A stretch of DNA of 64,000 bases from Eleusine coracana subsp. coracana. Lineage: Eukaryota; Streptophyta; Magnoliopsida; Poales; Poaceae. The notes under the pieces were generated by a model. The model searched no databases. It was not told where the DNA came from and worked only from the letters and a program-made list of their open reading frames with translations. Where the stretch lies: NCBI GenBank assembly GCA_032690845.1, contig CM064420.1, positions 10,496,001-10,560,000 of the forward strand, read 5' to 3'. Of the stretch, positions 45,761 to 57,498 are shown one piece after another; the first letter of the stretch is position 1; the number at the start of each line of letters is the position of its first letter. The position numbers and the translations under genes are program-made.

Positions 45761-48700
45761 AATTCCCCATCCCCCAGTTTTATTTAGGAACGGTAAGGTA
45801 TTACAGGATTTTGAGAAGAGGATCAAAATTTCCTGTTCATTGGTCACCAATATTAAAGATGGGTGTTTAGAATGCAGATAGATTTTTATGATTTAAACGG
45901 TAGATATATATTTATTTCACTAAATATCTTATTGCCTATATTTCAGAAATTTAAACAGCACCCTGCTATCAGAAAACTATTGGAAGGTGGAACAGCAATT
46001 CAGTATGGTGCTCGTACTTTGAATGAAGGTGGTTTTCAGGTGAGATGACGTTTTAAAATACACAGACATTTTGAAAATGGAAAAAAGTTATAAGCTATTT
46101 TTTTTAGTGTCAGTTATAAGATTATTGATTAGCACTTCAGTCATTGCACATGGGCAGGCATCACTAGTATAGCACCTCATGTCATTGATTAAACTAAACA
46201 TCAATATGTCCAACATATAGTCATATAGGCATGCACTCAAGGTGTAGCTATCTCTGGATGCAAGCAGAGTAGGTCAACATTTATTCAACATGCGCCATTA
46301 GCATTTCTACTGAATCACGGATAACACATATGTGAAATTCAGTTTATCTGTATTCCATTTCCGTCATAGAACTATAACTCTAAAAATAAGGCAAGGTTGA
46401 TTTTTTATTTTTATTTATTTTATTTTACTTTTTTTTTTTTTTTTTTTTTTTTGCGATGAAGGCAAGGTTGAATTGACTTTAACCTGGCCATTGTTACCAA
46501 CTCTGGATTTCTGCAGCTTCATCAACTTCTTTTGTGATGTGAAATTTAAGTAGTGGAACTAAAGTTATGATAAGATGTAAGCTGATATTAACAGACGATT
46601 CAAAGACTAAATAGTGTCCTTCGATAGCTGAATTTACTTGGGTATTCATTATTCTATGCATTGCAAATTTCAACACTTGTTCCAGCATTTCACCTATGTT
46701 ATTCAAAGAGGTACCTTTAGTAAGATTTTTTTTGTAATCATGATGATAAGACACTGATAAAGTTTATGTAAAATTTCAGTCCATACCATATCCAGTTTTT
46801 CCTGGAGGTGCAATTATTGGATGCTCTGCAGGATTTTTAAATGTTCCCAAAATAAAAGGAACACATACTGCTATGAAATCAGGTATTATTGTACTGATTT
46901 GTTTTATTTCAACTAGATTTTCTGATTCACTAAGTTGCCAGCTATATTGCTTTAATTGCGACCCATCTTCAAGGTTGATATTATACGCTCTTTTTGTTGC
47001 TATTTTCATTGCCAAATTGTGTGCATTCATTTAGTGCACTGTTAAATATAGTACGTTCATAAGCGTTGTACTGAAGGGAGTGGTGTGTAAAATAGGTATG
47101 CTTTCGGCAGAAGCAACTTTCAAAGCTCTTGTTGAAGGATCTTCCATGGAATTGTACTGGGAGAATCTCAAGAAGTCGTGGATATGGGAAGAACTTTATA
47201 AAGCTAGAAATTATAGACCAGTATGTGGTTATTTTATATTGATGTTCCCAATCATTTTGAGAGGAAAAAAAGATATGCAAATTCTTGCTGAACGTTAGTA
47301 AGGTGTTAATAGACACTTGCTACTTCTCTCTTCCAGGCATTTGAACACGGGTTAATTCCAGGCATGGCTTTGTCTGCACTGGAACGGTGAGGCTCCTATT
47401 CAATAAATTACTCAAGTTTAGTCATTGAGATATTTTGCTTAGTCTGCTCACTTATGTTGATTTGTTCACCTATTAGCTACATATTCAAAGGGAAGTCACC
47501 TTACACGTTAAAGCATGGGAAACCCGACCATGAAGCAACTGATGTGAGTGCCCAGTGCTGATGCTTTGTAAAAAGACATTTGAATGCATAGCAACAAATT
47601 ACCCCATTTTACCATTAGTGAAACTTACATAAGATTTCCGTTTGGACAGATGGCAAATCTACATGCACCCATTCAATATCCTAAACCAGATGGACATATA
47701 ACCTTTGATGTTCCAACTTCCTTATACAGGTAATGCCAATCAAAGCCTTTCAACTTCTCTGTCCCTTTTACTGTTGATGTGCTATTCATAGAGTTAGATT
47801 AGAAGTATGAAATGTGTAGACATGATATAGAGTTGATTATCCTTAGCTTTCACTCTGAGATGTACATATAAAGTTACTTATGAGCAATGAGTCGTTTTCA
47901 AGCACACAGTGATTTGAGCTGAAACTTTGTGTAAACTATACCTTTTTGTTTCTATAAGTTCAAAGTAACCTGGTCACTGCAGTTGCACTTTCAAAACATA
48001 CATTTTCAGTCTCTGATTTCATAATCAATCATCATTTTTGTACAGGAGTAACACAAACCATGAGCATGATCAACCTCCTCATCTCCATTTGAGAGATCCT
48101 GCGATACGTGAAAGAGTAAACCTTTCTCTGTATGCTGGACCAGAATCACGTTACTGTCCGGCCCGAGTTTACGAGTATGTAAATCAGATATGTCGAGTTT
48201 TTGTTTCTCAATTAGTGTGCTTTGCATCCAAAACAAAATTACGGATAACCTAATCACAGTTTTCCATGCTTTTCATGCAGGTATGTCTCGGATGAGAATG
48301 GTGACCCAAAGCTTCATATAAACGCACAAAATTGTCTTCACTGCAAGGTAAATTCATATGTTTGGTGTTGAAATTCTGTATTATACTACATATGTGCTCC
48401 ATCCTCGAATTTGTATGTATCATGCATTTTGATTGAAAATTCAGCTGTAGGAAGGGATATCTATCGCCATTCACTGGATTTATATTTTTTTTCGTTGCTA
48501 GTGATTGTAATCAGAAAATCACCATTCACTTTACTGAATTTAGGTTCTTCTTTCTTTCTTTTTTGTGTTGCTAGTGATTGTAATAACATATCCCGTGGTT
48601 CAGGGTACCATGTTCCTGGATTAAGTAAATGATTTTTTTGTGTGATATAATAGTTCAGATTGAAACTTCTTGCCTTCTCGGCCTCCGCTTACTGTTCCCA

Positions 48701-48813
48701 CATGAATGATTTTCTGACTGTGTTTGCAGGCTTGTGACATAAAAGATCCAAAGCAGAACATCGAGTGGACTGTTCCCGAAGGTGGAGGTGGGCCTGGTTA
48801 TACAGTAATGTAG
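43057..48813 (+). CDS. ETFQO: Electron transfer flavoprotein:ubiquinone oxidoreductase, mitochondrial (18 exons)
   Basis: An inner-membrane flavo-iron-sulfur enzyme passing electrons from ETF to ubiquinone, used in branched-chain amino acid, lysine and phytol catabolism. It encodes 590 residues. Exons: 43057-43348, 43449-43525, 43841-43947, 44052-44133, 44205-44313, 44517-44563, 44660-44734, 45091-45207, 45618-45686, 45947-46039, 46780-46882, 47096-47220, 47337-47386, 47477-47543, 47650-47729, 48046-48174, 48281-48347, 48730-48813. All phases join without a stop. Residues 1 to about 52 form a transit peptide; the FAD motif is GAGPAG at 63-68. The 4Fe-4S ligands are Cys535, 559, 562 and 565 (YCPARVY and NCLHCKAC), spaced as in the family. 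Intron 5 begins GC, not GT (AG|GCAAGT). Intron 9 holds a 30-base C run. AATAAA is at 49091. The start is the first ATG giving a transit peptide. Confidence 0.96.
45729..45758. repeat. Poly-C tract, 30 bases, in ETF-QO intron 9
   Basis: Uninterrupted C run 43 bases after the donor site, on the sense strand of the intron. Confidence 0.9.
46429..46453. repeat. Poly-T tract in ETF-QO intron 10
   Basis: T run of about 20 bases preceded by T-rich simple sequence, within the long intron 46040-46779. Confidence 0.8.
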
Positions 48814-50599
48814 ATATCATTGACAAACCGGTGGTGCATTGGGAACGATAATAGTTTAGCGAGTCAAACACTGGTTCATATTCTAGCCAAATCTGAAGAC
48901 TCGAGGTGGAAGCTGCATCATGTAGAGCAATTCCACTAACCGTACATAGGATCTGCCCTAGACCAACAGCAATCAGGATGCAGTGTGTCAATACCTTCTC
49001 TCAGTGAGACGAGAAAGGTTCATGGCAATTCATCGGACGTGTTGGTTATGTATGTAAGGCATACTGAGTTCAGTGCTGCAATATGTTACTAATAAACTCG
49101 GGCTGTAGAACATGTCGTCTCTGCTCAGCTGTCAAATGCCCAATACCGAAGCTATAAACCTGCTTTCAGATATTTTTATTCTATGGTCGCTGCATATGGA
49201 CGCAGCGATTTGTCGGACTTGTGTGTATAAAGGCAAACTCCCATGAACGCAGGAACAGGCATATGCATCATCCGTACGGCGGAGTTGTGGTCACCTGTCG
49301 AGTCGTTTGCCCATCAGCGAATCCCCACACCGTGTGTCTGCGCCTTTGTATGCCTGGCATTTCGAGCGGTGTCGTCCACGGTTTACAGCGATGTGTATGT
49401 GTCTGCGGCGACAACCGGCATGCTAGTGCGTGGGTACAGGCAGGAGCCAGCTGAAACGAGAGTGAGATCCATTGCCACATTGCCGGACAGCTTAACATCT
49501 TGACCAACGACGAAATGTAACACCACGTGATTGAGTAGAGCGTTTCGCAGCTACACAGCCCGAAAACACGGACGCCGCATACCGGCATACTGTAGGCATA
49601 TATGCACAAGACTACCACCAGAAAGTCATAAACCATGTGTTCCAGTGTAGTAGCAGCTGCCTAGCACCGACTGCTTGCTGACAGAGTTGTAGCTGGCTTG
49701 AAAAGAACCAGATACTTTCCGTTGTAACCATGTGTTCCGTTGTATAAAAAAACTTAAAAAAGGTAAGGTCCAGCCGGAATGCGTGATGCAGGGGGTGCTT
49801 TGCTTGCTTCCCCTGAAGAAACTTTAGATAAACAAAAGGAGAAAAGGATAAATAGCTGAACCATCGTATTGGGAAGCAGCAGGATGCTATAACAGACATA
49901 TGGCATTGAGCAGTAACGACATTGTAGTATATTACGTATACTGTATTCAGTATCTGCGATTTGCCAATGACACTGAAAATTCAGAGACCTGAAAGTACAT
50001 GCCGACAGTGGATCCTACCGACAAATACAAAATTGACTCTCACGTGCTGACATTGGATCATATAGGCCAATAAAAAATTCAGATCAGGCAGCTCCGAGTC
50101 CCTGCATTCTTCAGTGGTGGCGTCCGAAAACACAGTTGAGACTGTATTCCTCACTGAAACACCGCTAAAAGAATGGATGCCGACGAGCACCAATAGTGAA
50201 GGCGATCACATTGTAAAGTGGCAATGCAGATGAAGTAAAGAATCACATTTCCTTCATGAAGCAGCTAAATGCAATGTACTCCACTTCCCATGGTAACGAT
50301 CAGGAGGAACTGCGAGCAGAATGAGCTGGTTGTATCCTCTATTCATTAATAGGCACAATGCCAAGCAATAACGAGATCAATAACATTCCTGAACAATGAG
50401 CATTCATAGACCCATTGTTTGCAGCTAATAATCTACGTACACAGGAGCATACTTACTACCACCAATAAGTCTCATTGCCTACAGCCATCCTAATAATCAA
50501 ACCAACGTACTACTACAAATCTACAATGGTGCGTGAAATGAATAGACTGAAGCGAGAAAACAAGAGAACAAATGCAATGCAGCACCGTCTATGAACGAA
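48814..50599. other. Intergenic between convergent ETF-QO and CDI genes
   Basis: Holds the two 3' UTRs. No further gene seen; ORFs near 49221-49640 are unrecognisable. Confidence 0.5.
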
Positions 50600-51433
50600 T
50601 CAATTGTTGTTGCCGTCCTGCTTGTTGTTGCATTCCTCCTCGTCCTCGCCGTGTTCCTTGAGCCTGAGCTTCTCCTTCTCGGCCCTGAGCTCCGCCGCCT
50701 CCTTGATCCAGAGATCGGCGAACTCGCAATCTTTGTACCGCTCGAACCACGGCCCTCCGCAGGTGTAGTGGATGGCCTTGGGCCGCGTGGCCGGGTCGTC
50801 GGGATCTACCCTGTTGTGTCCGACGAGGAAGTTCCATACGAAGGGCAGCTCCCCGATCTCGTGGTCGTCGAGCCAGGCGAAGCGGTGGAGGAAGGCCCCC
50901 GTCTGGGTGCTGACGGCCTCCGGCGTGAGCGCGGCGACGTTCTTGGGGTGGGCGCAGTTGTAGAGCACCATGGAGGACCAGTTCTTGCGCGGGTACACGG
51001 TCTGGATGGCGCCGTCCATCTTGGTGGCCTCGGCGGGCTTGTACTCGTGCTTGACGCAGGCGACGGCGAGGCGGGAGGATGCGTCGGAGTCGGAGGGGAG
51101 GCAGGCGAGGAGGTCGGCGACGTCGGCGATGTAGAGGAAGTCGCAGTCGACGAAGAGCGCCCAGCCGCGGTATCCGGCGAGGTAGGGCGTGAGGAAGCGC
51201 GTGAAGGAGAACTCGGTGCTCTCGGTGGGCCCGCGCGCGCGCCAGTAGAGCCCGGCGGCGCGGAGGTCCGGCTGGCGGATGGGGATGACCTCGACGGGGA
51301 TGGAGGCGTGGCGGAGCAGGCTGCGGCGGCACACCTCGTACGCCTCGTCCTCGCGCGGGTCGTACCCGACGAAGACGCGGAACGGCTCGCCCGGCGGCGG
51401 GAGAAGCGGCGACGGCGGCGGCGAAACCGTCAT
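50600..51433 (-). CDS. CDI: Nucleotide-diphospho-sugar transferase, CDI family
   Basis: A 277-residue single-exon protein of the GT-A-like nucleotide-diphospho-sugar transferase superfamily, matching the plant 'protein CDI' family (Arabidopsis At1g64980). The N-terminus RVFVGYDPREDEAYEVCRRS is the first beta-alpha unit. FVDCDFLY (Asp96, Asp98) is the DxD-type metal/nucleotide site. Later conserved parts are ACVKHEYKP, NWSSMVLYNC, TGAFLHRFAW and HYTCGGPWFERYKDCEFADLW. No signal peptide or membrane segment is evident, so a cytosolic location is likely. The C-terminus is a Glu/Lys-rich probable coiled coil ending in an Asn/Gln tail. Arabidopsis CDI has been reported to be needed for pollen tube growth (from memory). 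The ATG at 51433 is the first in frame and faces the TBP gene. Confidence 0.88.
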   Translation of the reverse strand: MTVSPPPSPLLPPPGEPFRVFVGYDPREDEAYEVCRRSLLRHASIPVEVIPIRQPDLRAAGLYWRARGPTESTEFSFTRFLTPYLAGYRGWALFVDCDFLYIADVADLLACLPSDSDASSRLAVACVKHEYKPAEATKMDGAIQTVYPRKNWSSMVLYNCAHPKNVAALTPEAVSTQTGAFLHRFAWLDDHEIGELPFVWNFLVGHNRVDPDDPATRPKAIHYTCGGPWFERYKDCEFADLWIKEAAELRAEKEKLRLKEHGEDEEECNNKQDGNNN

Positions 51434-52322
51434 GGTGGGATGGATCTGGGCGGCGGCGGCGTGGATGGGTGGAGAATGGAGGAAACGCTCACGCGGTGTT
51501 TATTGATGGCCGGGAACGAAAACGGGAGATTGGAACGGAGGTGTGGGCCTGCCTTTTTTGCTTGCTGTAACTAAAGATGGCGATGGCGAGCGAGGAAATC
51601 CTTTGGGGATGGGATCCCAAGCAAAGCAAAGAATCCGATGGATGGATGTTTTTTCTTCCGGGAAGCTAAAAATAAGGCGCTTTGCTCATCACATTGGTAA
51701 ATGACGCGTGGACCAAGGTCCTATTTGGGGCCCGCGGAGTCAGCGGGCCATTTGAAACGGGAAACGGTGGCATGGCAGGCCGCGGTGCGGACATGTCGGT
51801 GGTGCAGCGGCGGCCTGTGGGATTCGCGAGCGTCACACGAGGCGGAACGCGTGGAAAGGCGCCCCCGCGCCCTGCTGCCTGCCGGTACGGAAGGCGCGCG
51901 TGTGTCGGTGACGGGAAGACTCGACGGGAACACTGGCCCGTTACCAAGCCCACCAGCAGCACCAGTTTCCCATCGTTTTTTCCAATGCGCGGTACCGAAG
52001 CACTCCCGGCCCATCAAGAAGACCATAACATCCGTACCCTTGCGACTCGCGAGTGGCCCTCTACTTTACCGGCCTCAGCCGTTTCCGACCCGGACTCAGA
52101 ACGCAATCCTCTTCTGCCTATAAAGCCAGGGCCGCCTTCTCCGTCCCTCGTCATAAGGAGAGAGTCCACCGAACCCTAGCCGGCCCGCACACGGTCCAAC
52201 ACTCCAATCAACCAACCAACCAACCCACGCCGCGGCACCGCACGCCCAACGCCGTATAAAACCCGTCCCGTTCGAAACGTTTGCCTCCTCCGTCCGAGCT
52301 CCAGAAACCTGCGCTGAAAGGC
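51434..52322. promoter_or_regulatory. Divergent promoter region between CDI and TBP genes
   Basis: An 889-bp segment with start codons facing outwards. On the TBP side two TATA candidates exist: TATAAAG at 52119-52125 and TATAAAA at 52255-52261, 204 and 68 bases before the ATG. A TATA-less or weak start is likely on the CDI side; nothing clear was seen there. ORFs in the GC-rich middle are shadows. Confidence 0.5.
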
Positions 52323-54558
52323 ATGGCGTCGACCGCGGCGGGCGTGGACCCGGCGCTGCTGGGGATGGGGCTCCGGAGCGGGACCGGGGCGTGGGGAGGA
52401 AGCGCCGGCGCCGGACCGTCAACCGCGCCGGCGGAGCACGGGGCGCATGAGCCCGCGGTGGACCTCGCCAAGCACCCCTCCGGCATCGTCCCCACCCTCC
52501 AGTGAGTGCCTCGTGCCACCGGAAGTATCGTTGTGATGTGCGTGCTTGCGCTGTGAACGAAAACCTAAACTTGGTTACGGAACTAGTTGGGTGGGGAATT
52601 GTGGGTTTTGTGGGTGGGTGTGGGGCTGATCGATTGGGTTTGATCTGTTCCGTCTCGGGAAGGCGGTGAGTCCTCTTTGACGGGGTGCCGTTCTCATGAA
52701 CTGGGGTCCGATTCGGGGTGATTGTGCGCGAGGAGGATTCCTGTATGATTGCGCCAGCTTGTTTTCGACAGGATTCGGAATCTTTGTTTCTTGGTCGACT
52801 TTACCAATTTGGGGTTAAGTTTCTTGCTCGATAATACGAACTCAATGCGAACAAATGTTTTAACCTGACCAATTCCTGCCATCTTTACATATTCTGAAAG
52901 TTCGGAATCCGGGTAAGCAAAGTATGATTGAGCTGTTTGATTAGGCACACAACCGCACAAGGGTGTGTTTAACCAAAAGGAACTAGCTAGCAGCAGGGTC
53001 TGGTTCTTTGAAAAGAGCATACTATGCTTCTTGACGTTCTTGTAAAATTGTGAGGTTAATTGCTGGTCTCTGGGTTTGATTTGTTGGGTTGGAAGGGCGG
53101 TGATTTAGCTAGGAGGGATTGGCACGCACCTTGGCGGGTTGCCTGTGACCAGGATTTCAAGTCTTGGTTCCGGGCTCCTTTCATGGTATTTGAAGAAAAT
53201 GCGAATGAGTCTAAAACCTGGCCAATTCCTCCGATTTTTTACATTTTCTGAAAGTTCGGATTTCGAGTGAGCAGTGGCGATCTTAAAGTAGTTGAAATTT
53301 TGAAATATGATCTGTTCGATACGGGAGCAGCAGGGTTTGGTTCTTGAACAATCTTGTGCACGCGGAATACTCAACAAATCAAGCCCAATCGATCAACTTC
53401 CATTGCCCTCTCTGACGTTTCTGTAAATTAGTTGTTTGCATCTTCAGCTGCTGCAGTCTTGCAGTTGATAATTCCCCCCCCCCCCCCCCCCCCCCCCCAC
53501 CCCCACTTTTCTGTGCCAAAAGATTGCCATATTATGTGTTTTTCTGTCAACTTTGGAAACTGTCCTAACCAGCTGTTGTTGTCCAATCTCAGAAACATTG
53601 TCGCAACAGTCAATTTGGACTGCAAGTTGGACCTGCAAGCAATGGCAAACAGTGCCCGCAACGCTGAGTACAACCCGAAAGTACGCTTCTTGCTGCTGCT
53701 GATATATATTGTTAGCTTTGAACATAAAACATGTTACTATACATTCATTGCACACTTTTACTCCGAACTGGAATTGACCTTGGTATTATTTTTACAGCGT
53801 TTTGCTGCGGTTATCATGAGGATAAGGGAACCAAAGACAACTGCACTGGTGTTTTCTTCAGGGAAGATGGTTTGCACTGGTGCAAAGACCGAAGAACAAT
53901 CAAAGCTTGCTGCAAGGAAGGTAAATCATGTTGTTTATTAGCTCATATGCAGGGACTGATGGAAACTAACTCCAGATTTTTCTGTCACAAATGTTATCTA
54001 ACATTATCTATCTTTTTACAATTTCTGTGCAGTATGCGAGGATTATCCAAAAGCTCGGGTACCCAGCTCAGTTCAGGGTAATGCTATTTCTCACTTTTGA
54101 CTCATTAAGAATATGGTTTCCTGATTCCTCACCTTATAACAAAAAATAAATTCTTTGAGAGCAGGATTTCAAGATCCAGAATATGGTCGCCTCATGTGAC
54201 GTCAAATTTCCTATTCGTCTGGAGGGCCTTGCTTTGACTTGTGGCGTCTTTGCTCATGTAAGTTCGCAATCACTCCACCTACTGGTCTAGTTTGTTTCCT
54301 TGGGCTATGTTCAAACCCTTGAAAGAATGCATTAACCTGAAATTATTATTAACCTGTTGCTGGCTTGATGTTCAGTATGAACCAGAGATCTTCCCGGGGC
54401 TGATCTACCGTATGGCAGACCCAAAGATCGTGCTCCTTGTCTTCGTCTCTGGCAAGGTCGTTCTTACCGGAGCCAAGGTTCGTGAAGATCTATACACCGC
54501 CTTTGAGAACATATACCCGATGCTTGCCCAGTTCAGGAAACGGCAGCAGTACTGGTAA
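52323..54558 (+). CDS. TBP: TATA-box-binding protein, diverged paralogue (6 exons)
   Basis: The DNA-bending core factor of pol I/II/III initiation, nuclear. Exons: 52323-52501, 53593-53680, 53798-53920, 54033-54077, 54165-54257, 54376-54558, with GT-AG introns, giving 236 residues. A Gly/Ala/Pro-rich 59-residue N-terminus is longer than the roughly 20 residues of common plant TBPs; VDLAKHPSGIVPTLQNIVATVNL then starts the core. Both saddle repeats are complete. The four minor-groove phenylalanines are kept (Phe91 and 108; Phe182 and 199), as are Asn61 and Asn151 and the YEPEIFPG stirrup. Yet many normally invariant positions differ: DLQAMANSARN for DLKAIALQARN, LALTCGVFAH for LAYSHGAFSS, RMADPK for RMKQPK, and the end FRKRQQYW. 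It is an intact gene, probably a second, faster-evolving TBP. Intron 1 is long and contains a 25-base C run. Confidence 0.93.
53474..53498. repeat. Poly-C tract, 25 bases, in TBP intron 1
   Basis: C run followed by ACCCCC, about 95 bases before the exon 2 acceptor, on the sense strand. Confidence 0.9.
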
Positions 54559-55461
54559 GCCTACCACATCGCACTCTCATCGCGCATTGCAGAGTTAAGC
54601 GCCGTTATGTGGGGCTATCATCTATTCTAACTCGAATTCCTGCTTTTATACAGAGGAGACAGTGTCCATCTGGGAAATGGCGCGAGAACCTTGTTTGGGA
54701 TCTGCTTCAGCAACTGTACATAACAAGAACTGGGTGCCAGGATTCTTAGACACGCTGCCGTTCGTGCCAATGTTTTTTCTTCCTTTTTTTTTTGGAGGAT
54801 TAGGATAGCAGGACAGGACAACTGATCCAAGAAAAAAAGCTTGTAAACAGTCTGAGCCTTACCAAGAAAGAGCTTGTAAACGGTGTCATGTAGCGTAGAT
54901 TCATAGTGTCTTGGGATAACTACGTATTGATGTCATTTGCAAAGAATGCTTCTTAAAATCATGTGGGTTTTTTTAGATAATTAAGCGGGAATTTCGGTCC
55001 CTCTTTTTCACCTTGATACTTTGGTGGCCAAGTGCTATATGTCAATTTAACTCCGGTCTGACTGGAGCATGTAGCTATCGAAAGATGGCAGCGTTGATCC
55101 AAAATTGGTTGTACTAGGACGACTCTATTATTCGTACGTGCAGTGAACAGTGATGACATATTTCGGTCTTATTTCTGTAACATTATAACCTTACTCGCTT
55201 TTACTTCACCCACAGTCCACCAAAGATCGTGAACCACTAAAGACAAGAAAACGTTATGTGACAGTGCAGGGAATGGCCAACAATTGTTTACAGTTCTAAC
55301 ATGCAAGGACATCATCGACAATATGTTTCAGAAAATATTTCTGATATTCGCAAGATTTTTTTTTAAATTTCTGGAACATTGCTGGCATTTAAATTATAAA
55401 GAATATTAGAAAGAAAGATATTGCTACTGCAACATTGCAAAAATACAATGGACCGGGTTAA
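54559..55461. other. TBP 3' flank
   Basis: The 3' UTR and downstream DNA. No gene seen. Confidence 0.5.
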
Positions 55462-55994
55462 GAGCATAACCAAAAACTTCCCAAAAAATTGATCACAAAA
55501 AAGTATTTTTAGTAGCAGCCCAGAAATTAGTAGGAAGAAGTTTTCTTATTTCCTCTAATAATTCTCTTTAAAATAGATCACGAAAACTTTTGATTTGACC
55601 ACGTTAGCATTTGGGACCATAATTAAATTCTTTGTAAATACAAGAATTGAGACCCCAACTTTTTTCTCTTGTTTCTAGTTAGAAATAAGGAGAATTTAGA
55701 GAGAAAACAAATCTAAGTTATTTTAGGGAGCTATTGAAGATTGTTTTTTTGGATTAAATTCTATTAATTTGATTTAGGGAGAGTCTATGGGCTCTCTTGG
55801 AGATGCTCTAAGAAACAAGAGAAAAATTAAATCATTGTCTTTATAAAGAATTGGGGGCCATAACCTAATAAAAAAATTATTTATTTTTAGGAAGAACTGT
55901 TGGAGAAGATAATGAAATTTATCCCTAATATTTTTTGAATTGCTACTAAAAACATTTTTTGGGGTCTATTTTTTAGGAGCTTTTAGAGATGCCC
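55462..55994. mobile_element. PIF/Harbinger-type MITE, 533 bp, with nested insertion
   Basis: Long imperfect terminal inverted repeats: the left side begins GAGCATAACCAAAAACTTCC and reaches TATTTTTAGTAGCA; the reversed right side begins GGGCATCTCTAAAAGCTCCT and reaches TGTTTTTAGTAGCA. Target duplication TAA is at 55459-55461 and 55995-55997. A further inner pair, CTCTTGTTTCT (near 55665) and AGAAACAAGAG (near 55810), brackets about 130 bp ending GGAGATGCTC, which looks like another MITE inserted into the loop. No coding. Confidence 0.8.
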
Positions 55995-56013
55995 TAACGG
56001 AGTCATGCGTCTT

Positions 56014-56035
56014 GGGGGGGGGGGGGGGGGGGGGG
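56014..56035. repeat. Poly-G tract, 22 bases
   Basis: Uninterrupted G run just after the PIF-type MITE. A 13-C run follows at about 56250-56263. Confidence 0.9.
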
Positions 56036-57060
56036 ATTGCGCGACCCCTCTAGCTACACGCCACATTGTCGTTCATTGTGATTGCTGCCATTCCGACCAC
56101 CACATCCGCCGTGTGTCTCGCGTCCGTCGTGCACCCTGCGTTCGCGTCCGCCATGAGCCCCACCCATCACCCGCCTATCGCTCATGGCTTCAGTAGCGCC
56201 AAGCACCGCCTCGTCGCACCGTTGCCCACTATCGAGCCGATCCTCGCCTCCCCCCCCCCCCCCTCCCGCGAACCTTCTATGTCCGCCAAAACACCATCCG
56301 TCCTGGCAACCTAAACTCCTTAAACCAATGACAATAACCGTTGTAGCCACCGCACTATGTCTATTTCGCGTGCTGATTCACCGTCGACAATAATCACCGA
56401 TCGACGGTGCGATGGCACCCTCATTGCTTAACACACCACGCACCCCACCACCACCGCTCCGTAGCCATCACGTTCGGTCTCTCTCGTGTGCTGACTCACC
56501 GTCGATGATAAACGCCAACCTATGTGAATGGGCCGTGCCGGCCCGTAGCACGGTGCGGGTTGTGCCTCGGGCTAACACCCAAACATGTAGCACGGCCCGG
56601 TCAGCCCGTTAATCCCATCCACCTCGGCCTAGCCCAGCAGCATGCCAGGCCTCCAATCCTCCCCCACCTGGCCACCTCTTACCTTATCTTCTCCATTTGC
56701 ACGGGCGCACGAGCACGATACTGCCGTGCCGTGCCGTGCCGAACCGGGCTGTGCCATGAAGCAGACCGGGCCAGACGGCTCGGATGCTCAACTATAAGAC
56801 CGGGGCACACCATAGAGTTTATGAAATACAATACTCAAACATTTCAAATCATTAGATGCAACTCACATCAGTCATCAACCTTCAAATCACTGAATACCAT
56901 GCTTATTAACATTCGAAAAATCACCAAATTGTAATAGTCTAACTAATAAACGCATAGCAATTTTGCACATGAATCAATCACCAAATGCAACACACAATAT
57001 GTTGAAGGTTATATGGTTAAGCCACAATGATATTGTCTTTGATAAATCTCCTATTATCTC
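56036..57060. other. GC-rich repetitive stretch, no gene
   Basis: Up to about 56800 it contains many GGCCCG/CGGGCC and GTGCCGTGCC-type short repeats in both orientations, as in interiors of grass repeats. Afterwards it is AT-rich. ORFs lack motifs. Confidence 0.4.
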
Positions 57061-57063
57061 TTT

Positions 57064-57211
57064 TATGCAGGTTATTTACAGGGGTTCACATTGGACAAGG
57101 ACATGGTCATTATTCCAGAAGTAGGAGGAGCACACTTTGTTGCGAAATGCTTGTCTTCTTCTGGAGATATTGACAATGGAGATCTTCGTCAGCCATGGGT
57201 GGAGATTTAGT
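57064..57211 (+). other. Orphan exon-like fragment
   Basis: After a good acceptor-like ...TTTTATGCAG at about 57061-57070, one frame reads YLQGFTLDKDMVIIPEVGG... and on through AHFVAKCLSSSGD to WVEI and a TAG near 57210. It has protein-like composition, unlike its surroundings, but I do not recognise it. It may be a terminal exon of a gene fragment carried by a repeat. Confidence 0.25.
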
Positions 57212-57498
57212 CATAGATTAAGTTTCTGATGAATTTCTTTATTAAATCCTAGTCTTTTTATGTGGCTATATGGTATGTGTACTATGTAGACGATGGAGTC
57301 TTTCGCATAATTAAATTTTGTAATAATTATCGGTCATATTTATCTCTTGATGAAGAGGTCAGCATACTTTCATTTACTTGATAAAATATATTTCTCTTTA
57401 TCTAAAAATTTGGCGGGTCCATTTGGGCCAGTTTGCTCGATGGGCTATTGCCCTTTAGAGGGCCCAAAATTGGCAACCGTTACCACCATCGAACTCGG

